Below, one piece after another: positions 7,894 to 16,663 of a DNA stretch of 64,000 nt. The number at the start of each line of letters is the position of its first letter. The stretch's first letter is position 1. The stretch lies in contig JBGTAR010000117.1 of the NCBI GenBank assembly GCA_041749815.1, positions 1 through 64,000 on the forward strand. The letters are read 5' to 3'. The notes beneath the pieces were generated by a model, which was not told the DNA's origin, did not search any database, and saw nothing but the letters and a program-made list of their open reading frames with translations. A program made the position numbers and the translations under genes. The DNA comes from JAJTZA01 sp041749815. Its GTDB lineage: Bacteria > Verrucomicrobiota > Verrucomicrobiia > Chthoniobacterales > Terrimicrobiaceae.

Positions 7894-8898
7894 ATGATGA
7901 CATCCACCACAGACTCCAACGGCGCACAACGCCTGTCGCTCGCTGCCCTGAAACGCTGGGAAACAATGCGCTACGGCATGTTCATCCATTTTGGCATGAG
8001 CACCTACGAGGGCAAGGAACTGCCCGATGGAAACGCCCCGCTGTCGCTCTACAACCCCGACAAGCTCGACGTCGATCAATGGGTCAACGTCGCCTGCGAT
8101 GCCGGGATGAAGTATGCGGTCCTCACGACGAAGCATGTTGCCGGACACTGTCTCTGGCCCAGCCGCCATACCGACTACCACGTCGGCAACGGCCCCGTAA
8201 AAACCGATGTCGTCGAGGCTTTCGTGCAAGCCTGCGAACGCCGCAGAGTCCTGCCCTGCTTCTACTACTGCTCGTGGGACAACCACCACCACTTCGGCTC
8301 CGTCACGCCAACAGATACGATGGCCTTCGCCGAGTCCCCGGAAGTGGACAAACACTACGCTGAGTTCACTACTCGCACCTACCAAGAGTTTCAATCCGCC
8401 CAGATCGAGGAATTGCTCACCTCCTACGGTCCCATCGCCGAAGTCTGGATCGATATCCCGATGATGCTGCCGCGCGGCTATCGCCACCAACTCTACAGCC
8501 AGATCACCACGCTACAGCCCGAAACGGTCGTGATGATGAATCACGGCATCGGCGACGGCTCCAAATTCAAAGTCAAAGACGCCTGGCCGACCGATCTCAT
8601 CGCCATCGAGCGATTCCTTCCAAACGCCGCCACTGGCCATGTGAAATGGCGCGAAATCGAGGGCAAAAAATACTACCTCCCTGGCGAAGTCTGCGACCCC
8701 ATCGGCAAGGAATGGTTTTACACCGACGATGATCGGCCACGCTCCGACGCCGAACTGCTCGGCATGTATCTCACCACCACCTCGCGCGGTGCCAACTTCC
8801 TGCTCGATGTCGGCCCCAACCGGCATGGGCTCATCCCCGAACGCTACGTCGCCGCGCTGCAACGCCTGCGCAAAAATCTCGACCTGCTCGGGATGTAG
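7894..8898 (+). CDS. GH29 alpha-L-fucosidase, cytoplasmic type
   Basis: A 334-residue glycoside hydrolase that removes terminal alpha-L-fucose by a retaining mechanism. GH29 features include YGMFIHFGMSTYEG near residue 30, YAVLTTKHVAGHCLWPSR, the YCSWD segment, the nucleophile aspartate in EVWIDI and the end-of-barrel SRGANFLLDVGPN. There is no signal peptide and no C-terminal beta-sandwich, so it is a short intracellular form. A close paralogue lies at 22062-23087 (same GHCLWPSR, YYCSWDN and WREI segments). It sits just downstream of the deoxy-sugar operon, supporting supply of L-fucose to it. Confidence 0.88.
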   Translation: MMTSTTDSNGAQRLSLAALKRWETMRYGMFIHFGMSTYEGKELPDGNAPLSLYNPDKLDVDQWVNVACDAGMKYAVLTTKHVAGHCLWPSRHTDYHVGNGPVKTDVVEAFVQACERRRVLPCFYYCSWDNHHHFGSVTPTDTMAFAESPEVDKHYAEFTTRTYQEFQSAQIEELLTSYGPIAEVWIDIPMMLPRGYRHQLYSQITTLQPETVVMMNHGIGDGSKFKVKDAWPTDLIAIERFLPNAATGHVKWREIEGKKYYLPGEVCDPIGKEWFYTDDDRPRSDAELLGMYLTTTSRGANFLLDVGPNRHGLIPERYVAALQRLRKNLDLLGM

Positions 8899-8918
8899 AT
8901 CCACACCTCACACCAAAC

Positions 8919-9170
8919 ATGAATAGCAATCAAACACTCCCCTCCCCTAAATTCGTCGGTCCCAGCTATGAATGGCCTCCCTCAGCGGCCTCGTGCTTGG
9001 CGGGCCACGCGGTTCGCTCTTCGGCGTGCACGTGGGCTGGATCGATGCCAGCAAACTCATCAACGCGCAGCACGTCGAGGATCACCTCGATCGCACCGGC
9101 GACTATTGGAATTGGCCGAGGCAACCCGAAACCCTCGGCATGGACTCCGCTGTTGGAGTATCACCATGAC
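8919..9170 (+). pseudogene. Broken gene following the fucosidase, family unknown
   Basis: Starts as a plausible gene 20 bp after the fucosidase (ATG at 8919, MNSNQTLPSPKFVGPSYEW). Coding-like sequence then continues in another frame (from about 8972: LSGLVLGGPRGSLFGVHVG, then WIDASKLINAQHVEDHLD) and stops at about 9169, where an integrase scar begins. This looks like a frameshifted, truncated former operon member. I cannot assign its family. Confidence 0.4.
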
Positions 9171-9345
9171 CGACATTCATACCCAATGGACGGAGAACCA
9201 GGCGGTGCCCAACCGCAGCCAGCATGCGGTGGCCGGGCGCATTGCTGAGACGGAAGCGGAGGTGCCCTTTCCGATCCTGGGCTTCGACACCGACAATGGC
9301 GGGGAGTTCTTAAACTGGCATCTGGTGGACTACTTTCGCATCCGC
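9150..9345 (+). pseudogene. Integrase-core transposase fragment (IS3/IS481 type)
   Basis: Plus-strand frame carrying IHTQWTENQAVPNRSQ, then PFPILGFDTDNGGEFLNWHL and VDYF. This is the region around the second catalytic aspartate (D-T-D-N-G-x-E-F) of rve integrase cores in IS3/IS481 transposases. Nothing before or after fits, so it is a scar. The frame stays open into the next fucosidase, giving an artificially long reading frame starting at 8968. Confidence 0.7.
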
Positions 9346-9501
9346 CCCTGGTGTCTTTTTTCATTGAGTCAACACGGTTTCTTATTGATTGAATCACTTT
9401 TTTGGAATAACTCCCTTTTTCACTCAAACGATCCCATTCTTGAATTTGTTCACCTCCCGAGTCACCGATGGCGGAGAAACAATCACCACCGCATTCGAAC
9501 T

Positions 9502-10755
9502 ATGAAAACCAACATCATTCCAACTCCCTTGCCGCGCATTTCACGCTTTGAAGAGCTAGGCTACGGGCTGTTCATTCACTGGGGCCTTTACTCGCAATTG
9601 GAGCACGGGGAGTGGATACAATCGCATCGAAAGATTCCAGCGGAGGAATACCGGAAAATGATCAACCACTTCACTGCGGCCGATTTCGATGCCAGGCACC
9701 TTGCGAAGCTGGCGCGAGCGAGTGGCTTCAAATATGCTTCCATGGGCACCCGTCACCACGAGGGTTTTTCGCTCTACGATACGCGCGGACTCTCAGATTT
9801 TGATTCTATGCACGCACCCTCCGGTCGCGATCTGGTGCGGGAATTTGTCGATGCTTGTCGGGAGGAGGGTATAGTTCCTTACCTTTATCACACGCTGCTG
9901 GACTGGGAAAGGAACTCCGCAGAATGCTCGGACGCTGAATTCGACGCCTACCTCGATTACCTTCATGGTTCGGTGGAAATCCTCTGCACCCACTATGGTG
10001 AGTTAGGGGGGCTGTGGTTCGACGGCACATGGTCCCGCGAAACAGACTGGAAAGAGGATCGTCTGTATGCGCTCATCCGTCGTCTTCAACCGGAGGCCAT
10101 TATCATCAATAACACCGGCCTGGGGGCCTTGGGGCAGTCCGGGCATCCGGAACTGGACAGCGTTACCTTTGAACAGGGGCTTCCCACAGCCCCGGATCGT
10201 AGGGGCTGGCCGAAATACCTGGCAGGTGAAATGTGCGAGACTCTGAACAGCCATTGGGGGATCGGAAAACTCGATTTCAACTATAAGAGCGTTGGGGAAA
10301 TCATTCGACACCTCTGCGCTTGTCGGAAAACCGGATCAAACTACCTGCTCAATATCGGACCAACAGCAACAGGTGGCATCCCTTATTATGAGGAGGCTTT
10401 GCTCAGAAAGGTCGGTGAGTGGATCGCCCTGCACGGCGACCTGCTGTATCTTGGCCGCCCGGTGGCTGTAAATTGCCAAGCCAACGACTTTGTGCTTACC
10501 CATGCAGGCAAATACTATTACTTCGCCCATGATCTTCACCGAAGAGGTGACACCCATGTCGTGGCAGGCTCCACGCAGACCGGACCGCGAGCCATCGATG
10601 GCTTCCCAGCAGCCATCTCCGAAGTGGTGTGGATGGATGAAGGTGAGGTCGGGCGCTTTGTGCAGTCGGAAGACAACAAGCTGCTGACTTTGGACTGCGC
10701 TGGATTTGACTATGGCAATGATCTGGTCGTCCGGGTGGCAGAGATGCGTCCTTAG
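9502..10755 (+). CDS. GH29 alpha-L-fucosidase, second type
   Basis: A 417-residue GH29 enzyme. The ATG at 9502 is chosen because upstream codons in the same open frame belong to the integrase scar. It opens with FEELGYGLFIHWGLYSQ, then has KYASMGTRHHEGFSLYD (the H-H-E-G-F signature of GH29), the nucleophile aspartate in GGLWFDGTWS, and SNYLLNIGPTATG. It continues into a small C-terminal beta-domain. It is much closer to canonical GH29 than the enzyme at 7894, so the two probably differ in linkage or aglycone. No signal peptide. Its stop lies 5 bp from the convergent symporter gene. Confidence 0.9.
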   Translation: MKTNIIPTPLPRISRFEELGYGLFIHWGLYSQLEHGEWIQSHRKIPAEEYRKMINHFTAADFDARHLAKLARASGFKYASMGTRHHEGFSLYDTRGLSDFDSMHAPSGRDLVREFVDACREEGIVPYLYHTLLDWERNSAECSDAEFDAYLDYLHGSVEILCTHYGELGGLWFDGTWSRETDWKEDRLYALIRRLQPEAIIINNTGLGALGQSGHPELDSVTFEQGLPTAPDRRGWPKYLAGEMCETLNSHWGIGKLDFNYKSVGEIIRHLCACRKTGSNYLLNIGPTATGGIPYYEEALLRKVGEWIALHGDLLYLGRPVAVNCQANDFVLTHAGKYYYFAHDLHRRGDTHVVAGSTQTGPRAIDGFPAAISEVVWMDEGEVGRFVQSEDNKLLTLDCAGFDYGNDLVVRVAEMRP

Positions 10756-10760
10756 CTCGC

Positions 10761-12197
10761 TTATTTTTCCATGACCAAAAGGCCTCGTCGCGCCTCGATT
10801 TCACGGCGAATCGTGGCCATGCGTTCCTGGGTAAGAGGGTAGATCCAGATCAAAAACAGCCCGACCGCCCAGAAGCCTAGCGGAACAAAAAGGTAGGACA
10901 TAAACATGCGTTGGTGGATGACGGGGTCGGCGGAATTGACATTGACGACGAACCCCGTCGCTTGAAGCAACCATCCTCCGAGACCGGCTGAGACGGTGAC
11001 AGCAACCTTAAAGAACCAGGAGAAAAACGCATTGATCGCGCCCTCGCGCCGCCGTCCAGTTTGTAATTCATCGAAGTCCGCGATGTCGCCTTTCATCGAA
11101 GGAATCAGAAGCCAAATGGCAGTGAATCCGGCTGACTCGAAAATGCCAGGGATGATGGACAGATACGGATTCGCTGGGGTGATGAGAAAATACCCAAGGA
11201 GATGACCGAAGACCGAGATGAACAGAGTAATGATGACCAGCGTTCGTTTGTCTAAAAATTTCGCAAGCCATGTCCAAACCGGGATGAGAGCGAGCCCGCA
11301 AACGGTAATGACGCTTCCTTTCCATCCGCCGATCACACCGGCCAACGCAAGGTCGCCGTTGGTAACGTAATAAATGAACACATAGGTGCCGACGCCGCCG
11401 ATCACACCCAAGCCGGTCACAAGGAAAAACGTGATGCCGATCACAATCCAAAGAGGTCCATTGTGCAGCGACTCCCGGATGTTTTGCCAGAAGGATTCGC
11501 GCTCCATTTTTCCTTCCTTGGAACGCGGCGACAGCGTCCGTTCTTTCACAAACAGCGCCGGCATGATCCCAAAGATCGCGATGCCTGCGGCAAAAACCCA
11601 GCAAAGATGCCTGATGCCGTTTACCAGATCAGGTTCCCCCGTCAGAGGATTTGCAAACATGCTGCTGGCCAGCCATGCCATATGCCAGCCCATGATGATG
11701 CCCATCACGTTGCTGACGACAGTCATCCATGCGGAAAGGCGGGTGCGTTCGTGGTAGTTCGGAGTTAGCTCCAACTGAAGACCGTAATAGGGCATCGCCC
11801 AAAAACTATATGCCAGGTAGAAGGCCATCCCGCAGACGAGGAGATACAAAAATTTTCCGGTATCGGAAAGCGACGCCGGCATGAACCAGAAAAGCGGGAA
11901 CAGCACGGCACAGCCAATCGCGCCCACCAGCATGTAAGGGCGCCGTCGGCCCCACCGGGTCGGGAAGTTGTCAGAGATATAGCCGACAATGGGATCCAAG
12001 CATCCGTCCCACGCGCGCAGAAGCATGAGAATGATGCCGATGGCCACAGGTGTCATCCCGAACCCAATATTAAAAATCGGCAGGAACAAATTCGTGAGAA
12101 GGGAGGCCCCCATAATCTCCAGCACGATGCCAAGACTGAATGCCCCCTTTTCCTTGAGAGGGATTCTTTCCGTCTCCGGAATCAGTGCTGTGGTCAT
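10761..12197 (-). CDS. GPH-family sugar:cation symporter
   Basis: A 478-residue, roughly 12-helix transporter of the glycoside-pentoside-hexuronide family. Diagnostic parts are RAWDGCLDPIVGYISDN after helix 2, RWGRRRPYMLVGA, and helices such as LFLPIFNIGFGMTPVAIGI and GMAFYLAYSFWAMPYYGLQ. It would import a mono- or oligosaccharide with Na+ or H+. It overlaps the upstream ADP-ribosylglycohydrolase gene by 4 bp (12194-12197), so the two are translated together. Substrate unknown. Confidence 0.88.
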   Translation of the reverse strand: MTTALIPETERIPLKEKGAFSLGIVLEIMGASLLTNLFLPIFNIGFGMTPVAIGIILMLLRAWDGCLDPIVGYISDNFPTRWGRRRPYMLVGAIGCAVLFPLFWFMPASLSDTGKFLYLLVCGMAFYLAYSFWAMPYYGLQLELTPNYHERTRLSAWMTVVSNVMGIIMGWHMAWLASSMFANPLTGEPDLVNGIRHLCWVFAAGIAIFGIMPALFVKERTLSPRSKEGKMERESFWQNIRESLHNGPLWIVIGITFFLVTGLGVIGGVGTYVFIYYVTNGDLALAGVIGGWKGSVITVCGLALIPVWTWLAKFLDKRTLVIITLFISVFGHLLGYFLITPANPYLSIIPGIFESAGFTAIWLLIPSMKGDIADFDELQTGRRREGAINAFFSWFFKVAVTVSAGLGGWLLQATGFVVNVNSADPVIHQRMFMSYLFVPLGFWAVGLFLIWIYPLTQERMATIRREIEARRGLLVMEK

Positions 12198-13621
12198 GCT
12201 GGCAGTTCTGCGGCAGTGGGTAGTTCATCCGCCGTCCACGGGCAGAGATGAAAATTCGGATATGTCAGCAACACACTGGCCTGCTGTGCAGGGTTGGTCG
12301 AGGGAAGTTCGACCCGGACCCGATGTTTCCCAGGAGACACGCTCACCATCACGCGTGAGCCTTGAGGGCAACGATGCGGGGCGGGCACGTAGGGCAGGCC
12401 GGGGGGACAACACAGTGCCACCTCGTCATCGATCCAAATCTCGGCGCCCTCCGTGGCCAGACACATCAATTCGCGATCCACGTTGCGATCCACCTCCCAC
12501 TCCCAGATCGCACCGCCCGCAGCCTTGACCTCCCGAGGCAACTCTCCATTTGCCCAGAGAACTTCTTTGACCTGGCCTAGCGGGCCAATTGAAATCGTTC
12601 CGGGCAGTCCGGTCAATTCCATCGGCGGAGGTAAAGCGTTCCATGCGTCGTGAGACCATGGCTGGCGGTCCATTTTTCCAATGAGAGCCATCGTTCTATC
12701 CGTTAGTTCCTGGACAGTGAGCGGAGCAGAGATCCCTTGGATCCCTGGACCGATGAAAATTCTGTCGCCGATGGGAGTGCTCCATTTTTGCGGAATTCCC
12801 TCACTCCCCAGAAACAGTCCGAGGGTCGCACCGGCGGTCGCGGCTGTGCAGTCGGTATCGTAGCCGCCGTTGACCGCCAGAAGAATGGTCGTTTCAAAAT
12901 CATCTTTCCCATAGAGCAATGCCCATACCGTCAGCGCCACATTGAGCGGAGCGTGGGTGAAGTTGTCGCTATGGTGGGCGGCGATCAGATGCTCGCGAGC
13001 TTCCCACGGTTCGACCTTGCTCTCAAAGTCCCTCTCCACCAGTCGGATTGCCCGTGCGGTCTCGCATTGCTCTGGAATGTAGCCTTGAGCCGAGAGGATC
13101 GCCTCTCGAACCACGCACCCTTCGGCCACCAAGGATTGCATCACTGCGAAAAACACCTCGCCCGCGATTCCTTCGATGCCATGGTCCAGTGAGGCGTCCA
13201 TCGCGGCATAGTGCGCCGCACTCTCGGGATCCCCGACAAAAAGACAGGCCCAAATTTCTGATCGAATCGGAGACCCCATGCCTGCGTGAAACGGATTCTC
13301 AAAGCTCCCGACGCATTCTGCTGGCACCCCCCGGCGCAAATTCCATCGGCAGCGTCCATATTCGTCCCACATGTAGTGGATGTGATCCCTCCAGGCCCGG
13401 GCGAAATCGCCTTGGGTGAGCGTTGCCCCCGCTGATTCTACCAGATGGAGCCACACCAACTGCAGTTCCAGATCATCATTTGGGGGTGCAGTTACGGGGA
13501 TCGGATCGTAAAACGAAAAATGCAGACGTTCCATGCGACCCTCCGCTGGAATACCAAGAGTTCCTCCAATCGATTTGCCAAGCCAGCATCCCAAAATTCT
13601 TTTTTTCAATGATATCTCCAT
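12194..13621 (-). CDS. ADP-ribosylglycohydrolase-fold protein
   Basis: A 475-residue protein whose first 330 residues match the ADP-ribosylglycohydrolase (DraG) fold: ILGCWLGKSIGGTLG at the start, then PPNDDLELQLVWLHLVE (the metal-binding region), HIHYMWDEYGR and NGGYDTDCTAATAGATLG near residue 265, holding the paired aspartates that bind the two magnesium ions. A C-terminal beta-rich region of about 120 residues follows. In sugar loci of Verrucomicrobiota and Planctomycetota such proteins sit beside transporters, suggesting hydrolysis of an N- or O-glycoside rather than ADP-ribosyl-protein. That role is inferred. Confidence 0.82.
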   Translation of the reverse strand: MEISLKKRILGCWLGKSIGGTLGIPAEGRMERLHFSFYDPIPVTAPPNDDLELQLVWLHLVESAGATLTQGDFARAWRDHIHYMWDEYGRCRWNLRRGVPAECVGSFENPFHAGMGSPIRSEIWACLFVGDPESAAHYAAMDASLDHGIEGIAGEVFFAVMQSLVAEGCVVREAILSAQGYIPEQCETARAIRLVERDFESKVEPWEAREHLIAAHHSDNFTHAPLNVALTVWALLYGKDDFETTILLAVNGGYDTDCTAATAGATLGLFLGSEGIPQKWSTPIGDRIFIGPGIQGISAPLTVQELTDRTMALIGKMDRQPWSHDAWNALPPPMELTGLPGTISIGPLGQVKEVLWANGELPREVKAAGGAIWEWEVDRNVDRELMCLATEGAEIWIDDEVALCCPPGLPYVPAPHRCPQGSRVMVSVSPGKHRVRVELPSTNPAQQASVLLTYPNFHLCPWTADELPTAAELPA

Positions 13622-13638
13622 GCTTGATCAATAAATAG

Positions 13639-13670
13639 ATGGTTTTTATAGTTATTCAATGGTTTTATAT
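13639..13670. promoter_or_regulatory. Direct repeats, candidate operator
   Basis: Two near-identical 11-12-mers, ATGGTTTTTATA (13639-13650) and ATGGTTTTATAT (13659-13670), spaced 20 bp start to start, i.e. about two helical turns on one face. They lie 18-49 bp upstream of the ADP-ribosylglycohydrolase gene in the gap shared with the divergent GntR-type regulator. A natural candidate for its binding site; unproven. Confidence 0.35.
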
Positions 13671-13835
13671 GGATTTCGCTTAATTTGAATTGGAGGGCCG
13701 TTGGTTGGGGTGAGGCACCTGATCATTGGGCACAGTTGATACGTTACCTGCTGATTCGACCAGCCCATTTCAATCGCTTAAAAAGCTGAAATTAACCATT
13801 TAATTCAACTGTCGGATCTGGTAAGTTTACCTATC

Positions 13836-14924
13836 ATGGCTAGATTATCGAGCAAGGTTGGTCACATTCACGAGGCTCTTTCTAGCCGCATCCTCAATGG
13901 GGAGTGGAAAGAAGGGGAGCGCATCCCAACATCGGACAAGTTGGCGCAGGAGTTCGATTGCAGTATTGGCACAGTGAGCAAGGCACTGGCGTTGCTTTCC
14001 CATGAGGGGCTTGTACTCCAGCGGACAAAAGCGGGCACGCGGGTAACCTTCAACTCCAGCACTTCTGCTTCCCGCGAGACGGACCGCTTCGCGTTCATCT
14101 ATCCCAATGAGGAACATGAGGGAATCTGGAGGCTTGTGCGGGGGTTCCAGGATGCTGCGCGCGAGGCGGATCGACGAACGGTCATGCTCACCACAGGCAC
14201 CGATTATCGGAAGGAACTGGACTTTATCCGGCGGCTTTCGGAGTTCGACGTGAAAGGTGCCGTGGTTTATCCAGTGCTGCCGACCTCGGATGATTTGGTC
14301 CAGTTCTCCAAGATGGTTCTGAACTCGAGATTCCCGCTTGTGCTAGTCGAAGTCAATCTTCCCGGTCTCGGGTGCTCAGCGGTCACCGTCGATAACTTTC
14401 ATGCAGGATACACTATGACCAAGCATCTGATCGCGCGGGGCGCCAAACGCATCGGCTACTTCTCCAACTACGCCAGCGCGCCGACGATGCGGGATCGGTA
14501 TCAGGGCTACCGATGGGCTCTCGCCGAGGCCGGTTTGCCCGAGGCCCCGGAAACGGTCCTCCTCGAATCTTCCATGCATCCGGATTTCAGCAATCCGACC
14601 GCCGAGCCAATTGAATTGGCCGGAAAGTATTTCCGGGAAGGAATCCGGCCTGATGCCGTGGTGTGCGCGGGCGACTTCCTAGCTATCGGCCTTCTCACCG
14701 TCGCCAAGACAATTGGAATTCGCGTGCCGGAAGATCTCCTTGTGACAGGAATGGACAACTACAAGCTCTCGCATTCCGACGGCACTGCCCTCACGACATT
14801 CGAAATCCCGAACGAACTCATCGGAAGGAAGGCGTTTGCCGCCCTCACCGATCGAGTCCACAACTCCGCAAAACCATCCGAGGAACAGGTGCGCGGAAAT
14901 ATCATCATCCGGGAAACTGCGTAA
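13836..14924 (+). CDS. GntR/periplasmic-binding hybrid regulator (AraR-like)
   Basis: A 362-residue regulator with a GntR winged helix at residues 5-72 (IHEALSSRILNGEWKEGERI, then SIGTVSKALALLSHEGLVLQ) joined to a LacI-type sugar-binding domain at about 85-355 (FIYPNEEHEGIW, VVCAGDFLAIGLLTVA, LLVTGMDNYKLSHS). This architecture is that of AraR and related repressors. It is divergent from the ADP-ribosylglycohydrolase-symporter operon and upstream of the GH63-like gene, and probably controls one or both in response to a sugar. Confidence 0.87.
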   Translation: MARLSSKVGHIHEALSSRILNGEWKEGERIPTSDKLAQEFDCSIGTVSKALALLSHEGLVLQRTKAGTRVTFNSSTSASRETDRFAFIYPNEEHEGIWRLVRGFQDAAREADRRTVMLTTGTDYRKELDFIRRLSEFDVKGAVVYPVLPTSDDLVQFSKMVLNSRFPLVLVEVNLPGLGCSAVTVDNFHAGYTMTKHLIARGAKRIGYFSNYASAPTMRDRYQGYRWALAEAGLPEAPETVLLESSMHPDFSNPTAEPIELAGKYFREGIRPDAVVCAGDFLAIGLLTVAKTIGIRVPEDLLVTGMDNYKLSHSDGTALTTFEIPNELIGRKAFAALTDRVHNSAKPSEEQVRGNIIIRETA

Positions 14925-15036
14925 TTTTCATTTTATGATTGATTTATTGCCTTAATCCAGGTCTTATTGAATTCCCAACTTCAGCGGGGGTCGAGAGATA
15001 GGATTGTGCCACGCGCAACCCCGGATTCTCACATGA

Positions 15037-15046
15037 AAAACGTTTT
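15037..15046. promoter_or_regulatory. Perfect palindrome AAAACGTTTT, candidate operator
   Basis: A perfect 10-bp palindrome with a central CG in the gap between the GntR-hybrid regulator and the trehalase-like gene. LacI/GalR-type and AraR-type operators often have such a core. The position, 85 bp before the next ATG, fits a promoter region. Short AT-rich palindromes also arise by chance, so confidence is low. Confidence 0.25.
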
Positions 15047-15130
15047 GATAACAGAAAAGCACACACACCTTTTCGCCATTTTTTGGCCTGGATTGTTGCT
15101 GCAGGGACATCGGCGTTGGGGAGCAAATTG

Positions 15131-16339
15131 ATGAGTCCACTGCGCAAGCATTTTGCTTCCGCATTGATCGGGGTATTGCGTCAGCCTAGTGGATTTTTGC
15201 AGCACCCCTTTTTGGTTCCGGGCGGGTTGTATGGGGATGAGCAATGGGATTGGGACAGTTACTGGATGGTTCGAGGATACCTCAAGCTGCTGAAGGGGGC
15301 TGACGTCCTGCCGACTTTTCTGGATCACGCTCGGGGAACCTGGATCAATTTCTTTAAAAACCAGTCGGAAAACGGATCCGTACCGATCATGTCGAAGAGC
15401 AACAATCCGGATTTCTTCCGTTGCTGCACGCCCAGCGATAGCGAGAAGAACCAAGCCAAGCCGGTGTTTGGGATGCTTGCGTTGGAGGTGTCACAAGCGA
15501 GTGGATCCTTCGAGTGGGTCAGGCCCTATTTTGACCAACTGCTGTTTTACTACGCGCGTTGGTCGGGCCATTATCGTTCGGGATGCGGGCTATTGGTATG
15601 GGGATCCGATATAGCGATCGGGGTGGACTGCGATCCGACGACCTATGGGCGACCGGATTTTTCTTCCGCCAACTTGCTGCTGAATTGTTTCTTCTACAAA
15701 GACCTGCTCGCAGCAGCAGAGATTGCCGAGAGCCTTGGCCGGGGTGCGGATTCCGAACGGCTCCTTTGTGAAGCTGCGGTGACCCGGGCGGCGCTGCAGA
15801 GGGAATGCTGGGACGACATTGATGCCTTCTATTATACCGTTGATGTGCACTGTGTGGATCGGCGCCATGTTCAGTATCCGACACTCAAAAAGGGGATGGA
15901 CATGTCGTGGAGGACCATTCCTCTCAAGACAAAAATGTTCACCGGTTTTCTTCCCCTCTGGTGCGGTATTGCGACATCCGAGCAAGCGAGGTTACTGGTG
16001 GAGAGGCATTTGCGCAATGAGCAGGAGTTCGCCGCGCCGAAGGGAATCCGGACCATGGCAATGACCGAGCGCATGTACGACGCGACGACAGATTCCGCCA
16101 ATCCCAGCAACTGGCTGGGTCCTGTGTGGGTGGTGGCCAACTACATGGTCTATGAAGGACTCCGCGGCTACGGATTCGATAACGATGCCAACGACTTGGC
16201 CCGGAAGACTCGCGACCTCCTCACCGACGATCTCGAGAAGACCGGCACCCTACACGAGAACTATCACCCGGAAAACGGTGCACCGAATTTTAACGCGGAC
16301 TTCCTGAGTTGGAATGTGTTGGCTGCCATTATGGATTGA
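15131..16339 (+). CDS. Trehalase/GH63-like (alpha/alpha)6 glycoside hydrolase
   Basis: A 402-residue (alpha/alpha)6-barrel hydrolase related to trehalases, GH63 glucosidases and MGH-type mannosylglycerate hydrolases. Family-like segments are GLYGDEQWDWDSYWMVRGYL near the N-terminus, LLVWGSDIAIGVDCDPTTYG, and the C-terminal ENYHPENGAPNFNADFLSWN, where the acidic catalytic residues usually lie. The ATG at 15131 is preferred over 15083 because GGGGAG stands 7 bp before it. No signal peptide, so probably cytoplasmic. Substrate unknown. Confidence 0.78.
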   Translation: MSPLRKHFASALIGVLRQPSGFLQHPFLVPGGLYGDEQWDWDSYWMVRGYLKLLKGADVLPTFLDHARGTWINFFKNQSENGSVPIMSKSNNPDFFRCCTPSDSEKNQAKPVFGMLALEVSQASGSFEWVRPYFDQLLFYYARWSGHYRSGCGLLVWGSDIAIGVDCDPTTYGRPDFSSANLLLNCFFYKDLLAAAEIAESLGRGADSERLLCEAAVTRAALQRECWDDIDAFYYTVDVHCVDRRHVQYPTLKKGMDMSWRTIPLKTKMFTGFLPLWCGIATSEQARLLVERHLRNEQEFAAPKGIRTMAMTERMYDATTDSANPSNWLGPVWVVANYMVYEGLRGYGFDNDANDLARKTRDLLTDDLEKTGTLHENYHPENGAPNFNADFLSWNVLAAIMD

Positions 16340-16663
16340 GCCATGATCCCGTATCTCAAATGAAATCTCGCCCAGAGGTGCCAGGACGCAGAGAAGAGGA
16401 GGCTATGATAAATTGAGCAAACATCTCACAGGAGACCGGTGATTTCGTTCCTACTCTCTGCGACTTGTAGGGAGTTTTTCTTCTTCTATTTTCCTTTTTA
16501 GCTCTCCTAAAATCCGAAGCCTACGACGAGCGGAGTCTGCAATTTACGCCACGATTTACTCTAGCAAGCAGTCCAGTGTTGTTCCTTTGAGGATTTCAAT
16601 TTTGAAAGGGCGCTACAATTCGGAAGAATAAATCATTGATTTAATGTTTTAATTTCTTTATTC
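16340..16663. other. Gap with possible weak terminator, no gene
   Basis: 324 bp between the trehalase-like gene and the large GH5 gene. A short stem CCTAC/GTAGG (16450-16471) followed by a TTTTT run at 16475 may be a weak terminator for the upstream gene. The last 60 bp are AT-rich and probably hold the GH5 promoter. No coding signal was seen. Confidence 0.4.

Noticed and set aside
8968..10755. 595-codon frame as one protein
   Set aside because: Only the part from 9502 is the fucosidase; the upstream part is an integrase scar and out-of-frame sequence.
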